Positions 21,721 to 29,990 of a stretch of 64,000 nucleotides of DNA are shown one piece after another. Under the pieces are notes generated by a model. That model did no database searches, was not told the origin of the DNA, and worked only from the letters and a program-made list of their open reading frames with translations. This stretch comes from Trebonia kvetii (lineage in GTDB: Bacteria > Actinomycetota > Actinomycetes > Streptosporangiales > Streptosporangiaceae), in assembly GCF_007827045.1 (NCBI RefSeq), contig NZ_RPFW01000002.1, positions 1,116,001-1,180,000 of the forward strand, given 5' to 3'. Positions within the stretch are counted from its first letter, which is position 1. Each line of letters begins with the position of its first letter. A program made the position numbers and the translations under genes.

Positions 21721-22218
21721 ATGGCCGATCAGAAGCCGCCGCGGCTTGCCCGCGGCGAAGCGGAGACCGTGCGCGCCTTGCTGCAGTACCAGCGGGAATC
21801 GCTGGTGCGCAAGGTGGCGGGCCTCGATGAGGACTCGGCGCGCTGGTCGCCGGTGGGCAGCGGCACCAGCCTGCTGTGGCTGATCGGGCACATGGCCGAC
21901 GCGGAGGTCACCTGGGTGCTGCGCCGGTTCGCTGGGCACGACCCCGCGCCGCCTTCCGGCGAGACGCCGGCCGCGACACTGACGGCCGCGGTCGATGCCT
22001 ACCGGCAGGTGTGGCAGCGGGTGGACGCCGTGGCATTCTCCGGCGCCGGCCTCGACGAGCTGTGCCGGCGGCCCGACGCCGATCCGCCGGTGAGCCTGCG
22101 CTGGGTCCTGCTGCACCTGCTCGAGGAGACCGCGAGGCACGCCGGGCACGCGGACATCATCCGCGAACTGATCGACGGCGGCACCGGCCGGTTACGGCTC
22201 CGCGCGCACCTGCCCTGA
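21721..22218 (+). CDS. DinB superfamily protein (DUF664 type)
   Basis: 165 residues. Four-helix DinB fold: the second helix has LLWLIGHMADAEVTWV with the first metal-type His, and the last has HLLEETARHAGHADIIREL, the typical HxxxH-like C-terminal pair of the DUF664 group. Some members are thiol-dependent metalloenzymes; for this one the substrate is unknown. ATG 21721 is used although a TTG two codons upstream is possible. It stands 12 bp before the next gene on the same strand and is likely cotranscribed. Confidence 0.85.
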   Translation: MADQKPPRLARGEAETVRALLQYQRESLVRKVAGLDEDSARWSPVGSGTSLLWLIGHMADAEVTWVLRRFAGHDPAPPSGETPAATLTAAVDAYRQVWQRVDAVAFSGAGLDELCRRPDADPPVSLRWVLLHLLEETARHAGHADIIRELIDGGTGRLRLRAHLP

Positions 22219-22230
22219 CACAATGGGGCC

Positions 22231-22584
22231 ATGTCCGCTCAGGAGATCGACCAGTACCTGGATGGCCTGGAGGAGCCGAAGCGCGCGACGCTGGCCCAGC
22301 TGCGCGAGACGATCCTCACCGTCCTGCCAGAAGCCGAACAGGGGATCGCCTACAACCTTCCAGCGTTCAAGGTCCGGGGAAAGGTGATCGCCGGGTTCGC
22401 GGCGTTCAAGAACCACCTGAGCTACCTGCCGCACAGCGGTTCGGTCTTCCCCCAGCTCAAGGACGAGCTGGCCGGGTACACGACCACATCCGGCTCTCTG
22501 CACTTCGACATCGACCGCGGGCTGCCCGCGCCCCTCGTCGAGAAGCTGATCGCGGTGCGCCTCAGGCAGGCCTTTCCCGACTGA
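22231..22584 (+). CDS. DUF1801 (YdhG-like) protein
   Basis: 117 residues with the YdhG/DUF1801 pattern: IDQYLDGLEEPKRATLAQLR at the start, EQGIAYNLPAFKV in the middle and KNHLSYLPHSGSVF followed by GSLHFDIDRGLPAPLVEKLI. Members include a bacterial frataxin-like iron chaperone in Bacillus; the general function is unclear. Its 3' end overlaps the convergent Mut7-C gene by 23 bp. Confidence 0.85.
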   Translation: MSAQEIDQYLDGLEEPKRATLAQLRETILTVLPEAEQGIAYNLPAFKVRGKVIAGFAAFKNHLSYLPHSGSVFPQLKDELAGYTTTSGSLHFDIDRGLPAPLVEKLIAVRLRQAFPD

Positions 22585-23311
22585 GGTTGTCCCGTGACGC
22601 GGCGACCGCGGCGAGCGCGGAATCGACGACCTGCTGCAGCCGCTGGCTGTGCGCGCCCCGCCAGTACACCCGGCCGCAGCTCAGGCAACGGGAGAAGGCC
22701 TGATACGTGCGCCGCGTCCCCGCCTCGAGCAGCGGCTCGACATCGGCCTTGCTGGCCGGTGCCAGGCGGCCGTTGCAGGCGGTGCACCGCGTCCACGGCG
22801 CGAGCGGCGGCGCGAACCGGTTCAGCACGTCGCGCAGCTGTTCGTCGGGGAGGTCGCCGCGTACGTAGGCCCCGAGCCACAGCAGGCGACGGCAGAGCAG
22901 GCCACGGTCGCGGGTCAGCAGTACCCGGCCGGTCGCGTTCGCCTGCTCGATCAGCGCGTCGTCGTCGGCGTCGTTGGCGTACGCGGTATCCACCCCCGCC
23001 AGCCGCAGCCAGCGGGCCAGCGTGCCAAGGTGAACGTCGAGGACGAACCGCGGCGACGGCAGCGGCTGCGGCCGGCGGACGGCCTCGATCCCGGCAACGT
23101 CTTCGGCGGCCAGCCGGTACGAAGCGACGGCCTGCTGGCCGTTGACGGTCAGCACGCCGGTCTCCGGCAGCGGCACGCCGAGCGACTCCACCACATGCCC
23201 GAGCGACGAGAGGCCGTCACAGGCCACCGTGACCCGCCCGGCCCGGTGCCGCGGCGCCAGGAACATCCGCAGCTCGGCGGTGAACCTGACCTCTGCTTCC
23301 GGTCTGCCCAT
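22562..23311 (-). CDS. Mut7-C RNase domain protein with N-terminal ubiquitin-like domain
   Basis: 249 residues from ATG 23311 (GGCAGG directly before). The first 85 residues form the ubiquitin-like Mut7-C-associated domain (VRFTAELRMFL), then the PIN-like Mut7-C RNase domain with FVLDVHLGTLARWLRLAGVD, acidic residues DADDDALI and LLTRDRGLL, and a C-terminal zinc ribbon (CTACNGRL and CLSCGRVYW). Likely a small RNA- or tRNA-processing nuclease. Convergent overlap with the DUF1801 gene. Confidence 0.88.
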   Translation of the reverse strand: MGRPEAEVRFTAELRMFLAPRHRAGRVTVACDGLSSLGHVVESLGVPLPETGVLTVNGQQAVASYRLAAEDVAGIEAVRRPQPLPSPRFVLDVHLGTLARWLRLAGVDTAYANDADDDALIEQANATGRVLLTRDRGLLCRRLLWLGAYVRGDLPDEQLRDVLNRFAPPLAPWTRCTACNGRLAPASKADVEPLLEAGTRRTYQAFSRCLSCGRVYWRGAHSQRLQQVVDSALAAVAASRDNLSRERPA

Positions 23312-23556
23312 CCTGCCAGTCTGCCTCGGAACCGGTGGCCGGACATGACAGCGCCCCCGAGAGCGCGTGCTCACGAGGGCGTGCCGTGGCCGGTGCGATG
23401 GTCGCCTCACGGCGAAAGGCGCAACATGGCTCCAGCCGGACGGTATTCCATGAAGGCAGTGGGTTGAGCCCGGGGGACACTAACGCACCGACACGAAGGA
23501 AGGAACGCGAGACCGGCCAGCCCTATTCCAGCCACGCCGCCCGACGGGCGAAGGTT

Positions 23557-24414
23557 TCAGGCGAGCGCCGGGGACGGCACCGCCCGGTACGGGTCGATCA
23601 GGTCCGGGTCGGTCGCCATGAAGATGTCGTATTCATCGATCCGCCACCCGGTACCGAGAAGCGCCCTGACCGCCGGGTGCGGCGCCGGCACGCAGGCAAG
23701 CGCCTGGCCGTCCGCCGGCTCCAGGGCGGCCAGCACCGCGAGCACGGCGGCGGCCGCGTCGGCGCTGCCCGCCGACGGGGCGAGCGCCAGGTGGGTCAGT
23801 CCGTACCCGCTGCCCGCGCCGCCTGCCGTCGCGGCCGCGAGCAGCTGACCGTCGTGCCGGGCAAGCAGGCTGGTTCCGCCAGGTCGCGCCGCCCACGCGT
23901 GATGATCGGCGGACCGGTCGGCGCCGGTCCAGGCCAGTTCAAGCGCGGCCACCTCGGCGGCGTCCGCCGCCTCGGCCGCCCAGCCCGCCGGCGCCGCGAT
24001 GGCATCCACCCGGCCGCGCAGGTACAGCAGGGGCCACCAGGCATCAAGACCGAAGCCGGTATACAGCGGAAGCGCGTTCCTGTGCAGGCTGCTGAAGGTC
24101 ATCCGGCGCCCGTCACCGGGCCACAGCCGGGCCAGCAGCGCCCGGCCGCAGCCGGCGCCGTGCAGCCGCGGGCTGACGAACAGGTCGCAGAGCATGCTGA
24201 CCGCGGCGGGTCCGCTGCCGATCTGACGGGTGGCGCCGAAGCCGACGACCGAACCGTCAAGCACCCCGACAACCACGTTGCCCTGCGCGAGCAGATGCGT
24301 CATGTAGGCGGGATCGGCCCCGCCCCATTCCTCGTCCTGCCCCGTAGCCAGCGCCACGGCGGCGATCTGCGGCAGGTCAGCCGCGACCGCGTCGCGCACC
24401 TCAATCTCCGTCAC
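23557..24414 (-). CDS. GNAT family N-acetyltransferase
   Basis: 285 residues from GTG 24414, where the conserved part begins (MTEIEVRDAVAADLP). The N-terminal GNAT domain has the acetyl-CoA loop region LFVSPRLHGAGCGRALLARLWP; the second half is a degenerate GNAT-like domain ending near DEYDIFMAT. The substrate is unknown. It stands alone between a 245-bp gap and the SRPBCC remnant on the other strand. Confidence 0.8.
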   Translation of the reverse strand: MTEIEVRDAVAADLPQIAAVALATGQDEEWGGADPAYMTHLLAQGNVVVGVLDGSVVGFGATRQIGSGPAAVSMLCDLFVSPRLHGAGCGRALLARLWPGDGRRMTFSSLHRNALPLYTGFGLDAWWPLLYLRGRVDAIAAPAGWAAEAADAAEVAALELAWTGADRSADHHAWAARPGGTSLLARHDGQLLAAATAGGAGSGYGLTHLALAPSAGSADAAAAVLAVLAALEPADGQALACVPAPHPAVRALLGTGWRIDEYDIFMATDPDLIDPYRAVPSPALA

Positions 24415-24469
24415 AGCCGAAAATATTACCCGCGGCAGTCCAGGTAGCCGGGCTGCGGCCTCGTGCCGT

Positions 24470-24721
24470 TCGCCCGAGATCGAACGGCCCGTCCGGCTGG
24501 AGGGCACCTGGGTGTTCGACGGAAGGCCGGAGGCCGAGGCCATGGAGACGGTGGAACTGCGCGAGGAGGACGGCGTGACCACGATGACCGACCGCCTCGC
24601 CTTCAAGGACCAGGCGACTCGCGACTCGATGAAGCGGGTCAAGCCCGATGGAGTGCACGCCGACGACGGCGGCCAGGTGGCCTGGGACCGGCTCGAGGAC
24701 TACCTCACCACGCTGGCGTAG
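24470..24721 (+). pseudogene. SRPBCC/AHSA1-type domain, C-terminal fragment
   Basis: In frame to the TAG at 24719 the stretch reads RPVRLEGTWVFDGRPEAEAM, then TTMTDRLAFKDQATRDSM and WDRLEDYLTTLA, which is the last half of an AHSA1-like SRPBCC protein. The N-terminal half and a start codon in the right place are missing; the fragment begins directly after the GNAT promoter region. In the genome such genes often pair with ArsR or sigma genes; here an ECF sigma gene follows convergently. Confidence 0.6.
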
Positions 24722-24729
24722 CGCGCTGG

Positions 24730-26022
24730 TTACCCCGTAATACCGTTCCTGACGCGGTCGCGACGGTGTTGCAGGTACTCGCGTTCGGCGGTGTCGTGAG
24801 TCAGGCTGAGCGCGCTCTCGTAGGCGTCGGCGGACTCTTGTGCGCGTCCGAGCCGGTCAAGCAGGTGCGCGCGGGTGGCTCTGGCCGGCTGGAAGAGGCG
24901 GGCGTCCTGGCCTGGCTCCTCAAGCAGCGCGTCGAGCGCGGCCAGTCCCGCCGCGGGCCCGTCGACTTCGGCGGTGACAGCGGCGAGTGCGACACTGCTG
25001 CCGAGGGACGGCGCGACCGCGCGGAGCAGGCGGTGCAGGGTGAGCAGCGTCGGCCAGTCCGTCGTGCCGCCCTGCTGCCTGGCGCAGTGCACGGCCTGGA
25101 TCGCGGCCTCCAGCTGGAACCGCCCCAGTTGTCCTCGCGCGTGCGCGGCCCGCAGGTGTTCGCGGCCCCGACTGATCAGCCGCGGGTTCCACAGCGCGGG
25201 ATCCTGGTCGGCGAGCGGGACGAAACGCCCGTCCGTGTCAAGCCGCGCCGGCGCGCGGGCCGCTGAGAGCTCGACCAGGGCCGCTAGCCCGTGGGCTTCC
25301 GGATCGTCGGGAACCAGGTCGGTGAGCACCTCGGCCAGGTGCAGCGCCTCCGAGGGCAGCCTCCGGTCTTCCGGCCCGGTCGCCCAGTCGATGACATAAG
25401 CGCCGTAGACCGCCTCGAGGACCGAGGTCATCCGCGCCGGGAGGTCGGTCCGGTCCGGAATGCGGAAGGCAATGCCGGCCGCCTTGATGCGCTTCTTCGC
25501 CCGGACCAGGCGCGTCGCCATCGTCGTGGTCGGCACCGAGAACGCCCGCCCGACCTGCTCGGCGGTGAAGCCGAGCACTGTGTTGAGCATCAGCGGCGTG
25601 CGCACCGCGGGTCCGATCGCCGGGTGCGCGCACACGAGCATCAACTCAAGCCGCCGGTCAGGGATGGCGTCGACGTCGATGTCAGCGATGTGCGCCAGCG
25701 CGTTCCCGGCGTCGAGTGGCACGGAACGCTGCGCCTGCGCGGACTTCCACTGGTCGCGCAGCCGGTTGCGGGCGACAGTCAGCAGCCAGGCGTCGGGGTT
25801 GTCCGGCACCCCCTGCGACTGCCACGTGCGCAGGGCCCGCTCGAACGCGTCGCCAAGCGCGTCCTCCGCGGCGGCGAGGTCACTGGCGGAGGACGCGAGC
25901 AGGGCGAGCAGCCGACCGTAGCTGTCCCTGGCCGCCGCCTCCGCGGAGCGGGCCGCCGGCCCTGGCTCACCGTGGCCAGGGCCGGCTCGCAACTCTCCCC
26001 CGCCGACCGTCAGCGTGTCCAC
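24730..26022 (-). CDS. ECF sigma factor with DUF6596 C-terminal extension (ECF42 type)
   Basis: 430 residues from GTG 26022. Region 2 (AAEDALGDAFERALRTWQ, LLTVARNRLRDQWK) and region 4 (GFTAEQVGRAFSVPTTTMATRLVRAKKRIK) precede a helical C-terminal extension of about 220 residues with TPR-like helices (QLGRFQLEAAIQAVHCA), which is the DUF6596 tail of ECF42 sigma factors. In this group no anti-sigma factor is used and the tail is thought to tune activity. The gene overlaps the upstream DGPF/YCII gene by 13 bp, which is the standard ECF42 neighbour. Confidence 0.92.
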   Translation of the reverse strand: MDTLTVGGGELRAGPGHGEPGPAARSAEAAARDSYGRLLALLASSASDLAAAEDALGDAFERALRTWQSQGVPDNPDAWLLTVARNRLRDQWKSAQAQRSVPLDAGNALAHIADIDVDAIPDRRLELMLVCAHPAIGPAVRTPLMLNTVLGFTAEQVGRAFSVPTTTMATRLVRAKKRIKAAGIAFRIPDRTDLPARMTSVLEAVYGAYVIDWATGPEDRRLPSEALHLAEVLTDLVPDDPEAHGLAALVELSAARAPARLDTDGRFVPLADQDPALWNPRLISRGREHLRAAHARGQLGRFQLEAAIQAVHCARQQGGTTDWPTLLTLHRLLRAVAPSLGSSVALAAVTAEVDGPAAGLAALDALLEEPGQDARLFQPARATRAHLLDRLGRAQESADAYESALSLTHDTAEREYLQHRRDRVRNGITG

Positions 26023-26381
26023 GCGCCGTCGACGAAGGCGGTCGCGGACGGGCGTACCTCGATCACGCCCCACTGGGCGCCCGGGCACTTCTCGGCCCAG
26101 CCGATGGCCGCGTCGAGATCGGGCACGTCGAGCAGGAAGATCCCGGCCAGCGCCTCCTTCGTCTCGGCGAACGGCCCGTCCTGCACCCGCAAGCCCCCGT
26201 CCCTGCGGGTCACGGTCGTCGTCGCCGTCGTCGGCTGGAGCACGTCGGCCGACAGCAGCACCCCGGCGGACTCCAGCGCCTGGCCGTAGGCGCCGAATGC
26301 CTCCCTGGCCTCCGCGAGCGCCTGCTCGCTGATCTCTCCCGCACCGGCTTCCCGGTAGTGCATCAGCAGTGTGTAACGCAT
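26010..26381 (-). CDS. YCII-related DGPF-motif protein
   Basis: 123 residues starting MRYTLLMHYRE, with the motif QDGPFAETKEALAGIFLLDV that names the DGPF family, and a YCII fold. Several of these proteins are linked to ECF42 sigma factors; the biochemical role is not known. Ribosome site GGGAGG seven bases before the ATG. First gene of a two-gene operon with the sigma factor; an inverted repeat at 26403-26421 lies just upstream. Confidence 0.9.
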   Translation of the reverse strand: MRYTLLMHYREAGAGEISEQALAEAREAFGAYGQALESAGVLLSADVLQPTTATTTVTRRDGGLRVQDGPFAETKEALAGIFLLDVPDLDAAIGWAEKCPGAQWGVIEVRPSATAFVDGAWTR

Positions 26382-26402
26382 CGTCGTTGCCTCCCATCCC
26401 AG

Positions 26403-26421
26403 TGTCGCGCCGATCGCGACA
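26403..26421. promoter_or_regulatory. inverted repeat upstream of DGPF-sigma operon
   Basis: TGTCGCG (26403-26409) and CGCGACA (26415-26421) form a perfect 7-bp inverted repeat with a 5-bp spacer, 22 bp before the DGPF start and in the divergent region with the CocE-like hydrolase. The half-site TGTCG resembles the -35 reported for ECF42 targets, but I could not place a matching -10, so its role is open. Confidence 0.4.
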
Positions 26422-26507
26422 GCTGCGCCAAGATGACGATCGGACAATCCCCAGATCGTCACCGGACGGCAGGAACTCACTGGCGAGGCGAGACAATTCG
26501 TGACGTG

Positions 26508-28262
26508 ATGATCGACGTGTCGCGTCGGCTCCAGTCGGTGTACGTGCCAGCAGCCGACGGGGTCCGGCTTGCCGTGGATGTCTGGCTGCCCGTGGAGCGC
26601 ACCGCGGCGGGCGGCGCGGTCGGCACGGTCATGCGGGTCACCCGCTATCACCGCGCCGAGGCGCCGCAGGGACCCGAGCCGGCGGCGGACACCAACGCGG
26701 CGGCCGGGGACCTGTTCAACCGGGCGGGATTCGCGCTGGTCGTGGTGGACGCCCGCGGCACCGGGGCGTCGTTCGGCACGCGCGCGGGCGAACTGAGCGA
26801 GCGCGAGATCAAGGACTACGGCGAGCTGATCGACTGGGTGGCCGCACAGCCGTGGTCGAACGGCCGGGTTGGCGTCTACGGCACCTCCTACGAAGGCCAG
26901 GCGGCCGAACTGATCGCCGGGCTCGGCAATGCCCACTTGGTCGCGGTGGCGGCGCTGTTCAGCCCGTATGACCCCTACCGCGAGCTGTTCTACCCGGGCG
27001 GCTGCGGCACCGGCGGCCGGTACGCACGGTGGATGTATGAAAGCCAGCTCAAGGACGGCATCGCCGGCGCGCTTGACCGCCTCGCGGCGCTCACCGGGCA
27101 GCCGGCGGAGACGATCGCGCTGCCGTCGCCGGTGAAGCCGGTGGACGGGCCGGACGGGCGGGCCCTGCTGGACGCCGCCATCGGTGAGCATCAGGCGAAC
27201 ACCGATGTGCACGCGCTGATGGGCCGGGTGCCGTTCCGCGACGACCGGGTCACCGGGCTTGACTGGGAGGCCGCCGCGCCCGCTTCCGGGGCAGCCGCCG
27301 CATTCCGTGGCGTCCCGATGCTGGTGCGCGCGGGCTGGCTCGACGGCGGCTTCGCCGCGGGGGCGCTCGCGCGGTTCGCGGCCCGGGCCGGCCATCAGCA
27401 GGTCGAGATCGGGCCCTGGGGGCACGGTGGCGGCAGCTTGGCCGACACCCTGCGACCGTCTTTTACCGCGGAGCACGATCCGCTGAGCATCGCGAGCCAG
27501 GACAGACGCCTCGTGGAGTTCCTCGCCAGGTACCTGGAGAGAGACCGTGAGGTGGCGGGGGGAAGCACGCTTACGTTCGGGACTCTCGGCATAGGCGAAT
27601 GGCATACCGTCACCCGCTGGCCGCCCGCGGATACCGGAACGCAGCGGTGGTACCTCGGCCCGATGGCCGGCCTGACGCGGGAGGCGGGCCCGGCCGCGAC
27701 CGTGACCCACCGCGCCGACGTCACGGCGTCCACCGGGGCCACGAACAGATGGCTGGCCATCGACCTGGACAAGGCGCCCGGCTATCCCGGCCGCCGGGAT
27801 GCCGATGACTCGCTGCTCACCTTCACCAGCGGGCCACTGCCAGCCGATGTCCATGTTCTCGGGTTCCCGGTGGTGACGGTGCGCCTGGCCACCTCCGGCA
27901 CCGACGGCGCGGTCTACGTCTACCTCGAAGCCGTTGGTCCCGATGCCGACGTCAGCTACCTGACCGAGGGCTGCCTGCGCTTCCTGCATCGCAGGGCAGC
28001 CGGCGCTGCTGAACCGGCGCGCCTGGGGGTACCGCGGACCTTCGCCCGGCCGGACGCCCTTCCGGTGGTTCCGGGGACTCCCATGGACCTGGCCGTGCCA
28101 CTGCTGCCCGTCTCCGCCGTCGTCCCGGCCGGACACCGGGTCAGGGTCGCCATCACCGGGCACGATGCGTCCTGCTTCACCAGGTACGGCCCGGCGGAGG
28201 AGACCTTCACCCTGAGCCTTGGCGGCGACTCCCACCTCGACCTCCCGGTCCGGTCCGGCTAG
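26508..28262 (+). CDS. CocE/NonD family alpha/beta hydrolase (X-Pro dipeptidyl-peptidase-like)
   Basis: 584 residues. The N-terminal catalytic domain has DARGTGASFG and the nucleophile elbow GVYGTSYEGQ with Ser127; a His in IGPWGHGGG near residue 305 fits the triad. The C-terminal half is the jelly-roll domain of the X-Pro dipeptidyl-peptidase S15 family (ADVHVLGFPVVTVRLATSG, PAGHRVRVAITGHD). No signal peptide, so probably cytoplasmic. Members hydrolyse esters, acylated beta-lactams or X-Pro peptides; the substrate is not decided. Divergent from the DGPF-sigma operon. Confidence 0.9.
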   Translation: MIDVSRRLQSVYVPAADGVRLAVDVWLPVERTAAGGAVGTVMRVTRYHRAEAPQGPEPAADTNAAAGDLFNRAGFALVVVDARGTGASFGTRAGELSEREIKDYGELIDWVAAQPWSNGRVGVYGTSYEGQAAELIAGLGNAHLVAVAALFSPYDPYRELFYPGGCGTGGRYARWMYESQLKDGIAGALDRLAALTGQPAETIALPSPVKPVDGPDGRALLDAAIGEHQANTDVHALMGRVPFRDDRVTGLDWEAAAPASGAAAAFRGVPMLVRAGWLDGGFAAGALARFAARAGHQQVEIGPWGHGGGSLADTLRPSFTAEHDPLSIASQDRRLVEFLARYLERDREVAGGSTLTFGTLGIGEWHTVTRWPPADTGTQRWYLGPMAGLTREAGPAATVTHRADVTASTGATNRWLAIDLDKAPGYPGRRDADDSLLTFTSGPLPADVHVLGFPVVTVRLATSGTDGAVYVYLEAVGPDADVSYLTEGCLRFLHRRAAGAAEPARLGVPRTFARPDALPVVPGTPMDLAVPLLPVSAVVPAGHRVRVAITGHDASCFTRYGPAEETFTLSLGGDSHLDLPVRSG

Positions 28263-28610
28263 CCTGTCGCGCTGTGCGGGTCCCGGATCGCGGGCCTGAG
28301 TACTTTCGCCTGCGCGGCTGATTACAACGGCTCTGCCGGCGCGGGACGCGCGGCCTCGATGGTTGTCTCATGATGAAGACCCGCAAGAACCGCGAACTCA
28401 CCCGATAACCGGCATTGATGATCGATTGCGTCACCGGAGTCGCGCGGGGTGAGTGAGGTGCCCCGCAGCGCGGAACACTGTATCAGCGAGGGTATGCGAA
28501 AGGGGTGACGTAACCCGCTAACCAGGGCAAACTTCCGCAGACCGGGCGCCAAGTGAACAAGGAAAGCGATGCCGTTAGAAAAGTAACCCGATCCGATTCG
28601 GAGCTAACCC
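28263..28610. other. gene-free stretch
   Basis: About 350 bp with lower GC than its surroundings and no reading frame that looks coding on either strand. No tRNA-like fold, terminator or clear promoter was seen. It could hold the promoter of the small gene at 28611 and otherwise decayed sequence. Confidence 0.5.
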
Positions 28611-28847
28611 ATGGGCTACTACGTGATCCTCGCCGTCGTCGTCGCTGCCTACGGGTGGTGGAGGCTCTCGCTGCGCTTGTGGCCATACGCGCCGTGCCGC
28701 TGGTGCCGGGGGCGTAAAGGGAACAGCCTGGGAAGCAGCAAGGGACGCTGGGGCGAGTGCTGGAGATGCGACGGCAAGGGGAAGCGCCTGCGATGGGGTG
28801 CGCACGAGTTAGCGATGCGCCCGAGCTCTGGTTTCAGTCTCTCTTAA
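28611..28847 (+). CDS. small membrane-anchored protein with two CxxC knuckles
   Basis: 78 residues. An N-terminal helix (YYVILAVVVAAYGWW) is followed by CRWCRGRKGN and CWRCDGKGKRLRWGAHEL, two zinc-knuckle-like pairs in the style of DnaJ CxxCxG repeats. I know this layout from small uncharacterised actinobacterial proteins; the function is unknown. No strong ribosome site precedes the ATG. The 3' end overlaps the convergent phosphotransferase by 14 bp. Confidence 0.6.
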   Translation: MGYYVILAVVVAAYGWWRLSLRLWPYAPCRWCRGRKGNSLGSSKGRWGECWRCDGKGKRLRWGAHELAMRPSSGFSLS

Positions 28848-29928
28848 GGGCTGCCGGTGCGTCGAGGTCGGCGGCCATCTGCGCGGAGCGGTTGGCCATC
28901 GCCATGAACATGGCGTCGCCGCGATCGGTGCGCCCGACCATCATGGACGCGAAGACGGCCATGAGCAGGCTGCCGTAGCTCGACCGCACGTAGTCGCGCC
29001 AGCAGCGATCGAACGGGTAGCCGCCGACGCCGTAGTCCTCGACGAGCAGCCGGTGATAGCGGGCGAGGAGGGCGCGTTCACACGAACGGCGCCGCTCGGG
29101 CTCGAATGCGCTGCCGAGGAAGTAGGCGACGTCGCTGGGACCGACGCCGAGCCGCACGGTCTGCCAGTCGACTACGGTCAGCGGCCGGTCCACTGTGCCG
29201 GCGGCGAAAAGCATGTTGTCGAGCCGGTAGTCGCTGTGCACCGGTGTGCGCGGTCCCGACCCGCTCGCGAGCAGCTCCGGCACGAGCGCGGCGACCTGAG
29301 GACCGGCCTCGAGCGTGACCGGGTTGAGCGCGGCGCGGTAGCGCTCGACGAACGGCTCCCAGATGACGCCGAGCATCGCGGCTATGGCCGCGGAAGTATC
29401 GCCGCGATCGAGCCAGGGCAACTCCTCCAGGGTCGGGTCGCCCCAGCGTGGCCCGTGCAGCCGGGCCGCTTCCTCAACGGCGAGACTGGCCTGCCGCACC
29501 GTGCAGCCGGCGATCTGGTCACCCTGCTCCGCAGGCGCTATGTCCTCCATGACCAGCACGACGTCGGCGGTACCAGACCGGACCTCGGCGAAGTGGCAAT
29601 GCGGGCGGCTGATGTCGACCGTGCGGGCCAGATCCCGGTAGAAGGCGACCTCGGTCTCGTAGGTGAGCGCCGCCACACCTGCGGCCTTGCTCGCCTCGTC
29701 ACGCGAGGAGAACTTGCACACCACCGTCGCCGGAGCCTTGGGCCCGGCGCGGTCGTAGCTGAGCGCGTACCGCACATTGGCGCCGACCTGGCCGGTGCCA
29801 ATCGGCGACGCCCCAAACGAAGAGACTCTCGTGGCCGCGCCGATGGCGCCCGCATGCCGCAGCACGTGGGTGAGCCACTCGGGCGTCACGCGGTCCGGGT
29901 CAGCGATAAGAGGCGGCCTTGATGGCAT
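28834..29928 (-). CDS. phosphotransferase, APH/ecdysteroid-kinase-like
   Basis: 364 residues from ATG 29928, preceded by GGGGAG at good distance; an ATG at 29994 overlaps the upstream stop but lacks such a site. The kinase-like fold shows VVCKFSSRDEA (phosphate-binding Lys), ETEVAFYRDLA, VLVMEDIAP, the catalytic loop VHSDYRLDNMLF and the metal Asp in VVDWQTV. Substrates in this family range from aminoglycosides to steroids and amino alcohols. It follows a DUF7064/7065-like gene in the same operon, which favours a lipid-like small molecule (inference). Confidence 0.88.
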   Translation of the reverse strand: MPSRPPLIADPDRVTPEWLTHVLRHAGAIGAATRVSSFGASPIGTGQVGANVRYALSYDRAGPKAPATVVCKFSSRDEASKAAGVAALTYETEVAFYRDLARTVDISRPHCHFAEVRSGTADVVLVMEDIAPAEQGDQIAGCTVRQASLAVEEAARLHGPRWGDPTLEELPWLDRGDTSAAIAAMLGVIWEPFVERYRAALNPVTLEAGPQVAALVPELLASGSGPRTPVHSDYRLDNMLFAAGTVDRPLTVVDWQTVRLGVGPSDVAYFLGSAFEPERRRSCERALLARYHRLLVEDYGVGGYPFDRCWRDYVRSSYGSLLMAVFASMMVGRTDRGDAMFMAMANRSAQMAADLDAPAALKRD

Positions 29929-29990
29929 CGGTAAGGCTCCCCGGCAGTGCGGGCGGCCGGCGCACCGGTCAGCGTGCCAGCGGACGGCGG

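Noticed and set aside
28263..28610. Possible tRNA or attachment site in the gene-free stretch
   Set aside because: No cloverleaf arms or T-loop consensus and no direct repeats were found.
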